Shown here: piece by piece, positions 7,542-14,213 of the stretch
Position numbering within the stretch: position 1 is the first letter of the stretch
Layout: every line of letters begins with the position of its first letter
Origin: Pseudomonadota bacterium
GTDB lineage: Bacteria > Pseudomonadota > Alphaproteobacteria > Rhizobiales > Devosiaceae
Assembly (NCBI GenBank): GCA_023433775.1
Contig: JAEYTY010000031.1
Location: forward strand, 1 to 23,787
Direction: 5' to 3'
Length of the DNA: 23,787 nt
Made by a program: the position numbers and the translations under genes
Notes under the pieces: model-generated
Databases searched by the model: none
What the model was told of the DNA's origin: nothing
The model's input: the letters and a program-made list of their open reading frames with translations, nothing else

Positions 7542-8299
7542 GTTCAGAGGCCGCAAACCGTCCCCGTGTTGACCAGACCGGGTGGCTGGTCGCCCACAGC
7601 CTTGCCAAGAGTTTTGGCAAGCGGGCCGTGGTGCGCGACGTGTCGCTGGCCGTGCGGCGCGGTGAGGCGGTGGGGCTGCTCGGCCCCAATGGCGCGGGCA
7701 AGACCACGGTTTTCACCATGATCATGGGCCTTGTGCCGCCCGATAGTGGCCGCATCCTGCTGGACGGGCAGGCGATCACCCATTTGCCGCTGTTTCAGCG
7801 CGGGCAATTGGGCATCGGCTATCTGCCACAGGAGCCCTCGATCTTTCGCGGGCTTAGCGTTGCAGACAACATCATGGCGGTGCTGGAAAACCATGTGCGC
7901 GACAAGGCGGAGCGGCGAAGGCGGCTGGCGACGCTGATGGAGGAGTTTTCCATCTCCCACCTGGCCAAATCCAATGCCCTGGCTCTCTCCGGTGGTGAAC
8001 GCCGCCGCGTCGAAATTGCCCGCGCGCTGGCCGCTGATCCGGTTTTCATGCTGCTCGACGAGCCTTTTGCCGGCGTTGATCCGATTGCCGTGGCCGAGGT
8101 CAAGGGGCTGGTCCGGCAATTGACCCAGCGCGGCATTGGCGTCCTCATCACCGACCATGCCGTGCGCGAAACGCTGGGGCTGGTGGACCGCGCCTATCTC
8201 ATCCATGGCGGCAAGGTGATGATCCAGGGCCGGCCCGAGACGATCTCCGCCGATCCCGATGCACGCCGGGTCTATCTCGGCGAGAACTTCTCCATCTGA
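7538..8299 (+). CDS. lptB: LPS export ABC transporter ATP-binding protein LptB
   Basis: LptB is the cytoplasmic ATPase of the LptBFG transporter. The 253-residue product has Walker A GPNGAGKT (49-56), the Q-loop Gln98 in YLPQEPSIF, the ABC signature LSGGERRRVE (from residue 150), Walker B VFMLLDEP (169-176) and the H-loop His207. An N-terminal extension of about 15 residues precedes the ABC domain. lptF and lptG are not in the window. rpoN follows after 129 bases, the order seen in many Proteobacteria. Confidence 0.95.
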   Translation: MSSEAANRPRVDQTGWLVAHSLAKSFGKRAVVRDVSLAVRRGEAVGLLGPNGAGKTTVFTMIMGLVPPDSGRILLDGQAITHLPLFQRGQLGIGYLPQEPSIFRGLSVADNIMAVLENHVRDKAERRRRLATLMEEFSISHLAKSNALALSGGERRRVEIARALAADPVFMLLDEPFAGVDPIAVAEVKGLVRQLTQRGIGVLITDHAVRETLGLVDRAYLIHGGKVMIQGRPETISADPDARRVYLGENFSI

Positions 8300-8321
8300 T
8301 TTAACCAAGCGCGCAAGCGAG

Positions 8322-8336
8322 TGGCACGGAACTTGC
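8322..8336 (+). promoter_or_regulatory. Sigma-54 (-24/-12) promoter upstream of rpoN
   Basis: TGGCACG (8322-8328), four bases, then TTGC (8333-8336). This matches the sigma-54 consensus TGGCACR-N4-TTGC at every position, and the key GG and GC pairs are separated by the required ten bases. Transcription should begin about 12 bases downstream, near 8348, leaving a leader of about 80 bases before rpoN. Sigma-54 promoters need an enhancer-binding activator; I did not identify its site. The position in a true intergenic gap and the exact spacing make chance unlikely, but use of the promoter is inferred. Confidence 0.72.
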
Positions 8337-8361
8337 CCTTCCCTTGCTCCCTGCTGTTTTT

Positions 8362-8414
8362 TGAGTCATGTTGCCCGCCTGTGGCGGGCCTCCGTGCCCA
8401 TGGAATGTGACTCA
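8362..8414 (+). promoter_or_regulatory. Two-part stem-loop in the rpoN leader
   Basis: An outer inverted repeat TGAGTCA (8362-8368) / TGACTCA (8408-8414) encloses a 7-bp GC-rich hairpin GCCCGCC-TGT-GGCGGGC (8373-8389). The outer repeat ends where the ribosome binding site AAGGGA (8414-8419) begins. It could affect translation initiation of rpoN, or the outer repeat could be a protein-binding site. No U-run follows, so it is not a terminator. Confidence 0.4.
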
Positions 8415-8428
8415 AGGGACTGGCAGAC

Positions 8429-9928
8429 ATGGCGCTTTCGCCGCGGCTCGAATTTCGGCAGGCCCAAAGCCTGACGCTGACGCCGCAGCTGATGCAGTCG
8501 ATCAAACTGCTGCAGTTGAGCCATCTCGAACTCAATGATTTCATCGACACCGAGCTGATGCGCAATCCATTGCTGGAGCGCGAGGACGGCGGCGACAGCG
8601 AACCGGGCGAGGCTCCCGAACGCAAGACCGAGATGAGCGCCTATGAGGACACGGTCAGTCAGGGCGACCGGATCAAGGACGCCGACCAGATTGCCGAGGG
8701 CTATGACACGGCGGTCGAAAACGTCTTTCCCGACCAGGCGCCGCAGGACATGGGCGGCAGTGGCGGACCTGATCGCAATGGCAGTTTCGAGGGCGGCGAA
8801 GCGCCGGACCTCGACCAATATGTCGCCTCGCGCCCGCGTCTCTCGGATCATCTCGAAGAGCAGGCCAATATGGTGCTGCGCACGGCGGCAGACCGGCTGA
8901 TTGCAAGGCACCTCATCGATTCGCTCAATGAGGCCGGATATCTCGCCGTCGAGCTCGACGCCATTGCCGAGCTGCTGGGCGCCGAGCTGGGCGATGTCGA
9001 GGCGGTGCTGGGCGCCCTGCAGGGTTGCGATCCGGTGGGTGTCTTTGCCCGCAATGTCGCCGAATGCCTTGCCATGCAATTGCGCGAACGCGACCGGCTC
9101 GATCCGATGATGATGCGCCTGCTCGACAATCTGCATCTGGTGGCCGAGCACAATATGAGCGGCCTGCTCAAGGCCGTGGGCTGCGACCGCGAAGACCTCA
9201 CCGACATGCTGGCCGAATTGCGCAATCTCGATCCGCGCCCCGGCCTCGCCTTTGACTCTGGCCCGGTGGAAACCGTGGTGCCCGATGTCTTTGTGCGCGC
9301 CGGCCCCGATGGCGGCTGGCAGATCGAGCTTAATTCAGATGTGCTGCCAAAGGTCCTGGTCAACCGGGTCTATTATGCCAGCGTCAGCAAGAAGGCGCGG
9401 GACGCGGCCGAAAAGAGCTTCCTCTCCGATTGCCTCTCGACCGCCAATTGGCTGACCAAGAGTCTCGATCAACGGGCCCAGACCATTACCAAGGTGGCCG
9501 CCGAAATCGTGCGTCAGCAGGACGGGTTTTTGACCCATGGCATCGCCCATTTGCGGCCCATGACGCTCAAAATGGTCGCCGAAGAAATCGACATGCACGA
9601 ATCGACGGTCAGCCGCGTGACCTCGAACAAATATATGGCCACGCCGCGCGGCCTTTATGAAATGAAATATTTCTTCACCACCGCCATTGCCTCGAGCGAC
9701 GGCGGCGGGGACCATTCGGCGGAAGCGGTACGCCACCGCATTCGCCAGTTGATCGATGCCGAGCCGGCCAGCGACATTCTTTCGGACGATACCATCGCCG
9801 AAATGCTCAAGAAGGAGCAAGGGATCGACGTGGCGCGGCGCACCGTGGCCAAATATCGAGAGGGCATGAATATCCCCTCCTCGGTCATCCGCCGCCGCCA
9901 AAAGCGCAATCTGGAAAAGATCGCCTAG
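8429..9928 (+). CDS. rpoN: RNA polymerase sigma-54 factor RpoN
   Basis: RpoN directs transcription from -24/-12 promoters together with AAA+ activators, typically for nitrogen, carbon and motility genes. The 499-residue product has the glutamine- and leucine-rich region I (QAQSLTLTPQLMQSIKLLQL), an acidic variable region II (about residues 55-130), the core-binding domain, the helix-turn-helix domain (MVAEEIDMHESTVSRVTSNKY) and the RpoN box ARRTVAKYRE (469-478). AAGGGA lies 9 bases before the ATG. Upstream is a sigma-54 promoter; downstream are hpf and ptsN, the usual partners. Confidence 0.98.
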   Translation: MALSPRLEFRQAQSLTLTPQLMQSIKLLQLSHLELNDFIDTELMRNPLLEREDGGDSEPGEAPERKTEMSAYEDTVSQGDRIKDADQIAEGYDTAVENVFPDQAPQDMGGSGGPDRNGSFEGGEAPDLDQYVASRPRLSDHLEEQANMVLRTAADRLIARHLIDSLNEAGYLAVELDAIAELLGAELGDVEAVLGALQGCDPVGVFARNVAECLAMQLRERDRLDPMMMRLLDNLHLVAEHNMSGLLKAVGCDREDLTDMLAELRNLDPRPGLAFDSGPVETVVPDVFVRAGPDGGWQIELNSDVLPKVLVNRVYYASVSKKARDAAEKSFLSDCLSTANWLTKSLDQRAQTITKVAAEIVRQQDGFLTHGIAHLRPMTLKMVAEEIDMHESTVSRVTSNKYMATPRGLYEMKYFFTTAIASSDGGGDHSAEAVRHRIRQLIDAEPASDILSDDTIAEMLKKEQGIDVARRTVAKYREGMNIPSSVIRRRQKRNLEKIA

Positions 9929-9931
9929 GCT

Positions 9932-10255
9932 TTACCCGCCAAACAGCTCAACCAGCAGCATGACAATGATGCCTGTCACCCCCACGGTCAGCAGGCCCAA
10001 AGCCACGCGGCCATAAAGGGTCCGGTGAAAGGGCGGGGCTCCCGCCGGGCGCGTGGAGAATGTGGGGTCGGCGGCGCGCTGGGCATCGCCGAGGCTGAAC
10101 GGGTTGAGGCCTTTCTGCGTCACCAGCAGCAGATTGCGGCGCAGCAGGGCTGCCAGCAGCAGAACCGCGCCGGCCAGTGACAAAAATATGAAGACGACAA
10201 GAAGGGGATGCAGCACGGGCGCGATCCCGTTCACTGCCATGGCCGGAATCTCCAT
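9932..10255 (-). CDS. Hypothetical small membrane protein with two transmembrane segments
   Basis: The 107-residue product has a hydrophobic segment near each end (about 15-38, HPLLVVFIFLSLAGAVLLLAAL, and 84-104) joined by a polar loop of about 45 residues that includes ATFSTRPAGAPPF-like proline-rich sequence. I do not recognise a family. The start may be the ATG at 10255 or the ATG at 10240 (MAVNG); both have a purine-rich stretch upstream. It converges on rpoN with only three bases between the two stops, and is divergent from hpf. Codon use looks like that of its neighbours, and the helical layout supports a real gene. Confidence 0.6.
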   Translation of the reverse strand: MEIPAMAVNGIAPVLHPLLVVFIFLSLAGAVLLLAALLRRNLLLVTQKGLNPFSLGDAQRAADPTFSTRPAGAPPFHRTLYGRVALGLLTVGVTGIIVMLLVELFGG

Positions 10256-10387
10256 ATCTGCCGCGCTCCCCTTATCACCAGCGGCGAAATGCTAGGATGA
10301 CGCACCGGGCCTGTCACCCCCTGTTTGGGCGGGAGAGACGGGGAGTTGCGCATGGACATGGAAAGGCTGGCGGGTCTAGACTCAGGC

Positions 10388-10416
10388 CCGCCGCACCCCC
10401 ACATCAGGTGTGGCGG
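10388..10416 (+). promoter_or_regulatory. Hairpin in the hpf leader
   Basis: A 10-bp stem (10388-10397 CCGCCGCACC with 10407-10416 GGTGTGGCGG, one G-U pair) has a 9-base loop. It lies about 75 bases upstream of the hpf ATG, in the 237-base gap between the small membrane protein gene and hpf. No U-run follows. I could not find a convincing -35/-10 or -24/-12 promoter for hpf in the gap. Confidence 0.3.
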
Positions 10417-10492
10417 CAGACGTACTCCCGATAGCCGGGAACGGCTTAGGGACACCTCGCGTCGAACCAACGAGCGAAAGGAAGAACAAGCC

Positions 10493-11065
10493 ATGACCTT
10501 GCGAGTTTCGGGAAAAAACATGGATGTCGGCGATGCCCTGCGCGGCAAGGCGGAGGATCATTTTGCCGCAGTTGTCGGGAAATATTTCGACGGCGGCTAT
10601 GATGGCCATCTCACCCTGACGCCCGATGGTATCGGCTTCCGCGCCGACTGCGTTGTGCATCTCGACAGCGGCGCCACGCTGCAGGCCAGCGCCCAGGGCG
10701 GCGACGCGACCTCGGCCTATGAGGTGATGGCGCTCAATATCGAAAAGCGCCTGCGTCGCTATAACAGAAAGTTGAAACAGCACCGTCGCGGCGCCAATGG
10801 CAGCCCCGATGTCATGGCGCAATACACCGTTTTCGGCGCCTCTGATGACCATGATGAGCTCGATGAAGACTATGCGCCGCCGGTGATTGCCGAAACGACG
10901 CGGAATCTGCGCGAGATGAGCGTGGAAGAAGCCGTTATGGAGCTTGATCTCAGCGGGTCGCAGGTGGTGATGTTCCGCCGCGCTGGACAAGGCGGGCTGA
11001 ATGTGGTTTACCGCCGCGCGGATGGCAATATAGGCTGGATCGACCCGGCCCTGAGCGGGAATTAA
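10493..11065 (+). CDS. hpf: Long-form ribosome hibernation promoting factor
   Basis: Long HPF dimerises 70S ribosomes into inactive 100S particles in slow growth. The 190-residue product has the N-terminal HPF/RaiA domain (MTLRVSGKNMDVGDALRGKA, then VHLDSGATLQASAQGGDATSAYEVM), a linker of about 50 residues, and the C-terminal dimerisation domain with MSVEEAVMELDLSGSQVVMFRR and VVYRRADGNIGWIDP. The ATG at 10493 is chosen because the conserved sequence begins there and AAGGAAG lies just upstream; the longer open frame to 10325 is non-coding leader. It lies between rpoN and ptsN, as usual. Confidence 0.95.
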   Translation: MTLRVSGKNMDVGDALRGKAEDHFAAVVGKYFDGGYDGHLTLTPDGIGFRADCVVHLDSGATLQASAQGGDATSAYEVMALNIEKRLRRYNRKLKQHRRGANGSPDVMAQYTVFGASDDHDELDEDYAPPVIAETTRNLREMSVEEAVMELDLSGSQVVMFRRAGQGGLNVVYRRADGNIGWIDPALSGN

Positions 11066-11111
11066 CGCGCTCGCTGCACCCTTTGAGATAAGTATATCCT
11101 AAGGCAGTTTA

Positions 11112-11579
11112 ATGGAATTGGCCGATATTCTGACGGAGCACGCTGTGCTGTCTTGCACGGACGTGACGAACAAGCGTCAGCTATTTGAAATACTGGCCAA
11201 AAAAGCGGCCGAAATCACCGATCGGTCCTATTCCGACATCCTCGCAGCCCTGACGGGCCGCGAGGAGCTTGGCTCGACGGGTCTGGGCAATGGCATTGCC
11301 ATTCCCCATGGCAAGCTGATGGGCCTCAACGGCGTGACGGCGGTATTCGCCCGGCTCGACCAGCCCATCGAATTCGATGCCGTCGATGATCATCCGGTTG
11401 ATCTCGTCATGATGCTGCTGGCCCCTGTTGGCGCAGGTGCCGATCATCTCAAGGCCCTGTCGCGTGTGGCGCGCCTCTTGCGGACGGAAAGTGTGGTCGA
11501 GCAATTGCGCGCCGATACCGATCCGGCACGGCTCTATGCGGCGCTGACGGCGCCACTCGAAGCCACTTACGCCGCCTGA
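11112..11579 (+). CDS. ptsN: Nitrogen-regulatory phosphotransferase protein IIA-Ntr (PtsN)
   Basis: PtsN is the terminal phosphate acceptor of the nitrogen PTS and regulates potassium transport, nitrogen metabolism and stress responses. The 155-residue product has the EIIA fold and the active-site His66 in GIAIPHGKL, preceded by REELGSTGLGNG. AAGG lies seven bases before the ATG. It follows hpf after 46 bases and is closed by an intrinsic terminator, so it is the last gene of the lpt-rpoN-hpf-ptsN cluster. Confidence 0.95.
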   Translation: MELADILTEHAVLSCTDVTNKRQLFEILAKKAAEITDRSYSDILAALTGREELGSTGLGNGIAIPHGKLMGLNGVTAVFARLDQPIEFDAVDDHPVDLVMMLLAPVGAGADHLKALSRVARLLRTESVVEQLRADTDPARLYAALTAPLEATYAA

Positions 11580-11597
11580 GCGGACATCTCCCCAAAC

Positions 11598-11634
11598 AAA
11601 AGACCCCCAGGGCCAGGCCATGGGGGTCTTTTTT
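11598..11634. terminator. Bidirectional intrinsic terminator between ptsN and DUF1150
   Basis: A perfect 12-bp stem joins 11598-11609 and 11621-11632 (core GACCCCC/GGGGGTC) with an 11-base loop. The plus strand ends in a run of T (11629-11634). The minus strand has the complementary A-rich arm followed by further T residues, so the hairpin can end both ptsN and the convergent hsp20-DUF1150 transcript. Confidence 0.9.
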
Positions 11635-11651
11635 ATGTGCGGGAGGCGGGA

Positions 11652-11936
11652 TCAGTGGAGGGTGGCAAGGCCCAGATTCTGGTCGACCAGCCATTCGGCC
11701 ACGGCGTCCTCGGTGTCGGCCACCATGAGCGGCGTGCCGTCAGCGGACATGACCAGCTGGTATTCTGCACCGGAATCGAACTCTGCCTCGGAAATCATGC
11801 CCGACAGCAGGCCGCCGGAAACCGATTTGATATAGGCGACGGCGTCGCCGCCCAGGGCCGCGAATTGTTCGGCAGTGAGCAATTTGAGCGGATGGCTGCC
11901 GGTGGACAGATTGTCTGAATTGCGATGGTTCATCAT
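11652..11936 (-). CDS. DUF1150 family protein
   Basis: The 94-residue product has the DUF1150 core: LTAEQFAALGGDAVAYIKSV, the central GAEYQLVMSADGTPLMVADT, and the C-terminal WLVDQNLGLATLH. The family is found in Alphaproteobacteria and often follows a small heat shock protein gene; its function is not known. Two ATG codons lie in tandem (11936 and 11933); the first is chosen because AAAGGG lies about seven bases upstream. The gap to the hsp20 stop is 19 bases, so it is very likely in the heat-shock transcript. Confidence 0.9.
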   Translation of the reverse strand: MMNHRNSDNLSTGSHPLKLLTAEQFAALGGDAVAYIKSVSGGLLSGMISEAEFDSGAEYQLVMSADGTPLMVADTEDAVAEWLVDQNLGLATLH

Positions 11937-11955
11937 TTTTCGGCCCTTTCTGTCG

Positions 11956-12375
11956 TCACAAACTACGAATATCGATTTGACGGGCGATTTTGGGCGCCTG
12001 CGGGCGCTCCAGAGTAACAACGAGCATTCCATGCCCTAAAGTTGCATCTTTTACCTCCATGCCGTCGGCGAGGAGGAAATTGCGCTGGAATTGGCGGGCC
12101 GCAATGCCGCGATGCAGATATTGCTTGCCCGGGTCATCCTTCTGGCGGCCGCGCACCTGCAACTGGTTGTCTTCAACCATCACATCGAGCTCGGCCTGCG
12201 AAAAGCCGGCCACGGCAATCGAGATCAGGAACCTCTCGGTTCCGTCCGCGCCGGTGGTGCGTTCGATATTATAGGGCGGATAGGATTCCGCTGACCGGCT
12301 CAAGCGGTCGATACGCTCCTCGAAGCTGTCAAAGCCGAGAAGAAAAGGCGCGGAAAACACCGAAATACGGGTCAT
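11956..12375 (-). CDS. Small heat shock protein, Hsp20/IbpA family
   Basis: Hsp20 proteins hold unfolding proteins in a refoldable state during heat stress. The 139-residue product has the alpha-crystallin domain, from YPPYNIERTT through FLISIAVAGFSQAELDVMVE and QLQVRGRQ to the conserved GMLVVTLER strand. The extension ends in QIDIRSL. The start at 12375 (MTRISVFSAPFLLGFDSFEE) matches the family N-terminus; a longer frame upstream is not supported. It sits behind an RpoH-like promoter and a ROSE thermometer, and DUF1150 follows. Confidence 0.95.
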   Translation of the reverse strand: MTRISVFSAPFLLGFDSFEERIDRLSRSAESYPPYNIERTTGADGTERFLISIAVAGFSQAELDVMVEDNQLQVRGRQKDDPGKQYLHRGIAARQFQRNFLLADGMEVKDATLGHGMLVVTLERPQAPKIARQIDIRSL

Positions 12376-12440
12376 GCAACTGCGTCCTTGACACAAGCAA
12401 CGTCTGGGCTGCGACCCGAATTGAAGTGGCATCGCAGCAA
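12376..12440 (-). promoter_or_regulatory. ROSE-type RNA thermometer in the hsp20 leader
   Basis: On the minus strand the hairpin at 12383-12402 (CGTTGCTTG, loop TGT, CAAGGACG) pairs the Shine-Dalgarno AAGGA with the motif UUGCU, leaving the G of that motif bulged (position 12398). This is the defining feature of ROSE elements in rhizobial small heat shock genes. A second, outer hairpin lies upstream with a perfect 7-bp stem (12408-12414 with 12432-12438, GCTGCGA/TCGCAGC). Heat should melt the weak SD hairpin and allow translation. The predicted leader of about 65 bases matches the usual ROSE length. Confidence 0.85.
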
Positions 12441-12448
12441 TGACCAAG

Positions 12449-12477
12449 ATATGGGTCAAGCACCAGCAAGGTTCAAG
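12449..12477 (-). promoter_or_regulatory. RpoH (sigma-32) type heat-shock promoter for hsp20
   Basis: On the minus strand CTTGAA (12472-12477) is followed after 16 bases by CCCATAT (12449-12455). Compared with the sigma-32 pattern CTTGAAA-N14-CCCCATNT there is one mismatch in each box. Transcription would begin near 12442, just before the outer ROSE hairpin. This gives double control, by RpoH and by the thermometer. Confidence 0.75.
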
Positions 12478-12495
12478 ACTGGCCGGAGACACCCC

Positions 12496-13338
12496 TTGTC
12501 GCAGACCATCGCCATCATCACCCCGGTCTTTCGCGCGCAGGACACTTTGCCCACCACGGTGCAAAGCGTGCTGGGCCAGACCCATGCCGATTGGCAACAC
12601 TGGATCATCGCCGATGACGGCTTTGACTATGCCGCCTTTCTTGACGAGGCGGGCCTGCGTGACAAACGACAGGTTTTTCTCAGCAGTGGAGGCGTCGGGC
12701 GCGGCGCTTCCGTCACACGCAATGTGGCGCTGGACCAGATCGAGGCGCCCTATGCCGCTATTCTCGATGCCGATGATCGCCTCAAGCCGCAAAAGCTGGA
12801 ACTGGCCGTCGCAGCGCTGACTGACTACGGCATTGTCACCACGGCGCTCGACGTCATGACCAGCTCATTCCAGCATTTGCGCTATGTCGGCGACGGCCCG
12901 GATCAGGCTTTGCGCCCTGGCCAGCACAAATGGACGAGCATTTCGATGGATTCGATGATCGCCTGGGACCGGCGGCGCGGCGACGGGCGCTATGACCCGA
13001 ATATGAGCAATATGACCGACCTCGAATTCCTGCTCCAGCTCTACCGCACCAATGCCCAGAGCTTCCATCTCGGCACGCCGCTGCATGATTACATCAAGCG
13101 CGACGGCTCGATGAGCAATGGCAAGGATGTCGCCGCCGGGATGATCGCCTCGAAGACCGAAATCCTGCGGCGGCTGGAGGCGGGCCATTACGGGCTGGCC
13201 GAGGAGGACGTCGCGGGCGTCGCGGCCTTTCTGCGTATTTCGCTCGAAGCGGAAGCCGCCTATGGCGCGGCGCTCGCAGCCAAACCGGGGTTGCTGTTCG
13301 AAGATCATCTGCAGCCCATGCTGGATGCCGCCCATTAA
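12496..13338 (+). CDS. Family 2 (GT-A fold) glycosyltransferase
   Basis: The 280-residue product starts TIAIITPVFRAQDTLPTTVQSVLGQ, the nucleotide-sugar binding start of GT2 enzymes, with WIIADDG and the metal-binding ILDADDRL motif (Asp91-Asp93). The rest includes NMTDLEFLLQLYR, a likely acceptor-side helix. No transmembrane segment is evident, so it probably works in the cytoplasm or at the membrane surface on an unknown glycan. The start is set at TTG 12496 because GGAG lies eight bases upstream and homology begins at once; ATG codons upstream have no ribosome binding site and overlap the hsp20 promoter. It is divergent from hsp20. Confidence 0.8.
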   Translation: MSQTIAIITPVFRAQDTLPTTVQSVLGQTHADWQHWIIADDGFDYAAFLDEAGLRDKRQVFLSSGGVGRGASVTRNVALDQIEAPYAAILDADDRLKPQKLELAVAALTDYGIVTTALDVMTSSFQHLRYVGDGPDQALRPGQHKWTSISMDSMIAWDRRRGDGRYDPNMSNMTDLEFLLQLYRTNAQSFHLGTPLHDYIKRDGSMSNGKDVAAGMIASKTEILRRLEAGHYGLAEEDVAGVAAFLRISLEAEAAYGAALAAKPGLLFEDHLQPMLDAAH

Positions 13339-13351
13339 GCGCGCGCGGCAC

Positions 13352-13380
13352 TTGCCACCAACGGGCTTTCCCCCTATAGA
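13352..13380 (+). promoter_or_regulatory. Sigma-70 promoter for rpmI-rplT
   Basis: TTGCCA (13352-13357), 17 bases, then TATAGA (13375-13380). It lies just after the glycosyltransferase stop, with predicted transcription start near 13387 and a leader of about 90 bases before rpmI. The boxes and spacing are close to consensus, as expected for a ribosomal protein operon. Confidence 0.65.
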
Positions 13381-13392
13381 GCCCACTTCTCC

Positions 13393-13427
13393 GGACCGCC
13401 CGGCCAAAAGGCATGCCGTGGCGGTTC
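13393..13427 (+). promoter_or_regulatory. Stem-loop in the rpmI-rplT leader
   Basis: GGACCGCC (13393-13400) pairs with GGCGGTTC (13420-13427), one G-U included, and the stem continues with CGGC/GCCG (13401-13404, 13415-13418) after a single bulged T, giving 12 bp and a 10-base loop. L20 represses its own operon through a structured leader in other bacteria; this hairpin is a candidate for that role, but I see no direct match to a described L20 leader. Confidence 0.4.
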
Positions 13428-13479
13428 ATGAATGCGATGGGCCTCAAATCCATCCAGACTAATCTAAAGGACCCGCAAA

Positions 13480-13680
13480 ATGCCCAAAATGAAGACCAAG
13501 TCTGGTGCCAAGAAGCGTTTCAGCTTCACCGCCACCGGCAAGGTGAAGGCCGGCGTTGCCGGCAAGCGCCACCGCCTGATCAGCCACAACGCCAAGTACA
13601 TCCGCACCAACCGCGGCACCAAGATCCTCTCCAAGGGAGATGAAGGTCTGGTGAAGTGGTACATGCCGTACAATCGCTAA
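13480..13680 (+). CDS. rpmI: 50S ribosomal protein bL35
   Basis: A 66-residue, very basic protein with the bL35 pattern MPKMKTKSGAKKRFSFTATG, then GKRHRLISHNAKYIR and a short C-terminus (WYMPYNR). AAAGGA lies upstream of the ATG. It is followed after 20 bases by rplT. infC, which often precedes rpmI, is not here; the operon begins with its own promoter. Confidence 0.98.
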   Translation: MPKMKTKSGAKKRFSFTATGKVKAGVAGKRHRLISHNAKYIRTNRGTKILSKGDEGLVKWYMPYNR

Positions 13681-13700
13681 CGCTGAAAGGAAGCTGACAC

Positions 13701-14102
13701 ATGTCACGCGTTAAAAGAGGCGTTACCGCCCACGCTCGCCACAAGAAGGTCTTGAAGGCAGCCGAGGGCTATTATGGCCGCCGCAAGTCTACGATCCGTA
13801 TCGCCAAGCAGGCCGTCGAAAAGGCCGGCCAGTACGCCTACCGCGATCGTCGCGTCAAGAAGCGCAATTTCCGCGCGCTCTGGATCCAGCGCATCAATGC
13901 CGCCGTGCGCGATCATGGCCTGACCTATGGCCGATTTATCGACGGCCTCAGCAAGGCTGAGGTTGCCGTTGACCGCAAGGTGCTGAGCGATCTCGCGATC
14001 ACCCAGCCCGAAGCGTTCGCCGCGCTGGTCGTCAAGGCCAAGGCTGCTCTCTCGTATCTCGAAGGGGTCGACAAGACGACCCATGCGCGCGTTACCGCCT
14101 AA
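13701..14102 (+). CDS. rplT: 50S ribosomal protein bL20
   Basis: A 133-residue basic protein with the bL20 sequence MSRVKRGVTAHARHKKVLKA, then GYYGRRKSTIRIAKQAVEKA and the RNA-binding FRALWIQRINAA. bL20 is an early 50S assembly protein and in other bacteria represses its own operon. AAAGGA precedes the start. An intrinsic terminator lies between it and pheS. Confidence 0.98.
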   Translation: MSRVKRGVTAHARHKKVLKAAEGYYGRRKSTIRIAKQAVEKAGQYAYRDRRVKKRNFRALWIQRINAAVRDHGLTYGRFIDGLSKAEVAVDRKVLSDLAITQPEAFAALVVKAKAALSYLEGVDKTTHARVTA

Positions 14103-14132
14103 CACTCCCCAGCGTCGCTGAGGTCAAATTCG

Positions 14133-14176
14133 CGCCTTGCGCCACCCGAAAGGGCTGGCGCGGGGCGTTTTGTTTT
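14133..14176 (+). terminator. Intrinsic terminator between rplT and pheS
   Basis: A stem of GCGCCA (14139-14144) with TGGCGC (14156-14161) continues as CCC/GGG around a GAAA tetraloop with one bulged C, and an outer CGCC/GGCG pair (14133-14136, 14164-14167) extends it. TTTTGTTTT (14168-14176) follows. It should end rpmI-rplT transcripts; some read-through into pheS is possible. I saw no Phe-rich leader peptide that would make it a classical attenuator. Confidence 0.75.
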
Positions 14177-14213
14177 GGTCTAACCGCCCGCAGCCGTCCG
14201 AATAGAGAAGATC

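Noticed and set aside
10325..10492. N-terminal extension of hpf
   Set aside because: The frame is open, but the translation is unlike HPF, and a good ribosome binding site and conserved start lie at 10493.
14103..14213. Phe-dependent attenuator before pheS
   Set aside because: There is a terminator, but no leader peptide with Phe codons was seen, so it is treated as the end of rpmI-rplT.
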